Positions 23,618-24,337 of a DNA stretch of 24,337 nt are shown here, piece by piece. Both the position numbers and the translations under genes were made by a program. Source of the DNA: Planctomycetaceae bacterium (GTDB taxonomy: Bacteria; Planctomycetota; Planctomycetia; Pirellulales; Thermoguttaceae); contig JAIRPZ010000169.1 of NCBI GenBank assembly GCA_031256755.1, positions 1 to 24,337 of the forward strand, written 5' to 3'. The notes below the pieces were generated by a model that worked only from the letters and a program-made list of their open reading frames with translations, was not told the origin of the DNA and ran no database searches. How positions within the stretch are numbered: the stretch's first letter is position 1; every line of letters begins with the position of its first letter.

Positions 23618-23950
23618 TTATATTTGGCGAGCGTTTTGCGGTTTTGCGCTCAATTGTTCTCTTACTTCCCGCAAAGTGAGATACTTCTTCGCCAGACACA
23701 CACAACTGCTCCAGCCATTCCCGTCAGAAACGTCCAAACCTCCCCCAACGCCGCACTCCGAAAAACGTGTTTGCCTGTGCTGTACTTTCCTTGTCCTTCT
23801 CCCAATGCAGGCAATTCTCTGCCTCCCAATGGCGAAGAATGATTCCTGAAACCGTTTTGCAGAAACGGCATCAGACGGCAAAGAACTTACATAATAACGA
23901 ATAACGAGTTGACAAGACAGGAACACCCTTGCGGCAACGCTCTCTTCATC
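23618..23950 (-). pseudogene. Decayed DDE transposase fragment (ISAs1-like)
   Basis: Transposase-like sequence is spread over three frames of the minus strand. RYYVSSLPSDA begins at 23899, LRHWEAENCLHWEKDKE spans 23837-23787 in a second frame, KHVFRSAALGEVWTFLTGMA lies at 23772-23713 in a third, and KKYLTLREVREQLSAKPQNA returns to the first and ends at 23618. The order YxSSL, then HW-x-x-EN-x-LHW, matches the C-terminal DDE region of ISAs1/H-repeat-type transposases as I recall them. At least three frameshifts are needed, so it is a dead remnant. The N-terminal two thirds are not recognisable, and I found no terminal inverted repeats. Confidence 0.65.
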
Positions 23951-24337
23951 GTTTAACAGACCGTTCAGAAATTGAGCGAAGGCGTTTTGCATGTCTTTGA
24001 TCGAGATTCTTTTATTGCAGAAATCGGGCGGCTGATGTTTCGGAAGAGGAGATTGCGGACTCCTTTGTATTTTGGGAACGGGAAATCTGCTCTTAATACG
24101 AAAGAATATCAAAAATGTTGGGAAAAATTCGCAAGTCGGGAAACTCCGAAACGGACTGTTTTGCTGCCGGGAAGATGATTGACGAAAACCGGCAGCCGCT
24201 GTAAAATAGTGCCAAAGAAATAATCCGGGAAAACCCGCCGTCCGAATTGAAAGCCGATAGGAATGATTTCAGACAAAACCGCATTTCTTTGCCGGACACT
24301 GCCGGAGTCCTTCCGCTGCGGAATGACGATGCTGGAA
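23951..24337. other. No recognisable gene
   Basis: I see no convincing coding sequence here; short frames on both strands lack family features and ribosome-binding sites. An inverted repeat GCTGCCGG/CCGGCAGC (24163-24170 and 24189-24196, 18-nt loop) is present. With the adjoining transposase remnant this looks like an eroded accessory stretch. Confidence 0.5.

Noticed and set aside
24163..24196. Inverted repeat GCTGCCGG/CCGGCAGC as a terminator or IS end
   Set aside because: No T run follows, no partner copy was seen near the transposase remnant, and 8-bp GC-rich arms can arise by chance.

Overview
This window most likely comes from a bacterium of the Planctomycetes, probably a Pirellulales-like lineage with moderate GC. 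This is an inference. It rests on a Tat-exported Gfo/Idh/MocA oxidoreductase, a xylose-isomerase-like TIM-barrel protein, a 61-residue Arg/Lys-rich protein of a kind I recall from Planctomycetes, large secreted TPR/Sel1 proteins, and an outer-membrane barrel with a Pro/Tyr/Gln-rich spacer. Nothing here identifies the species.

Layout. 1-3000: the 5' part of a Sel1-repeat gene (minus), a six-helix membrane protein (plus) and a Tat-exported oxidoreductase (plus). 3079-3506: a YoeB-type toxin and a very short antitoxin (minus), behind an extended -10 promoter flanked by an 8-bp inverted repeat. 3687-7340: three minus-strand genes, each with its own recognisable promoter: an outer-membrane barrel protein, dapA and a sugar-phosphate isomerase/epimerase-like gene. 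7400-8429: an AT-rich EcoRI-type adenine methyltransferase with no visible restriction partner. 8661-9098: a compact transcription unit with a perfect consensus promoter, a 61-codon ORF, tRNA-Phe(GAA) and an intrinsic terminator. A small winged-helix protein with one membrane helix follows.

9586-15286: a UvrA with a shortened first half faces a minus-strand pair, a GNAT-like protein and a secreted TPR-like protein. The facing genes share a TTAA stop. 15310-15438 holds what looks like a complete small non-autonomous transposon (MITE): 109 bp, 18-bp terminal inverted repeats and an exact 10-bp target duplication. Beyond it are a consensus promoter and an FAD-dependent oxidoreductase whose frame is broken in a run of eight G. 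Next come an AT-rich multi-pass membrane protein (GT-C-like), prmC, an AT-rich inverted repeat, and a convergent YhaM-like OB/HD protein.

20952-23528: a secreted protein broken by a frameshift and a CsgG/LpoB-like lipoprotein. 23529-24337 has no intact gene. It holds a decayed transposase fragment in three frames.

Most of the window is ordinary core and envelope gene content. The points most worth a second look are the MITE, the minimal YoeB antitoxin with its operator-like repeat, the orphan methyltransferase with a tandem repeat over its start, the G8 frameshift, the ORF-tRNA operon, and the candidate leaderless starts of uvrA and the GNAT gene. I saw no CRISPR array, integrase, prophage or obvious multi-gene defence island.
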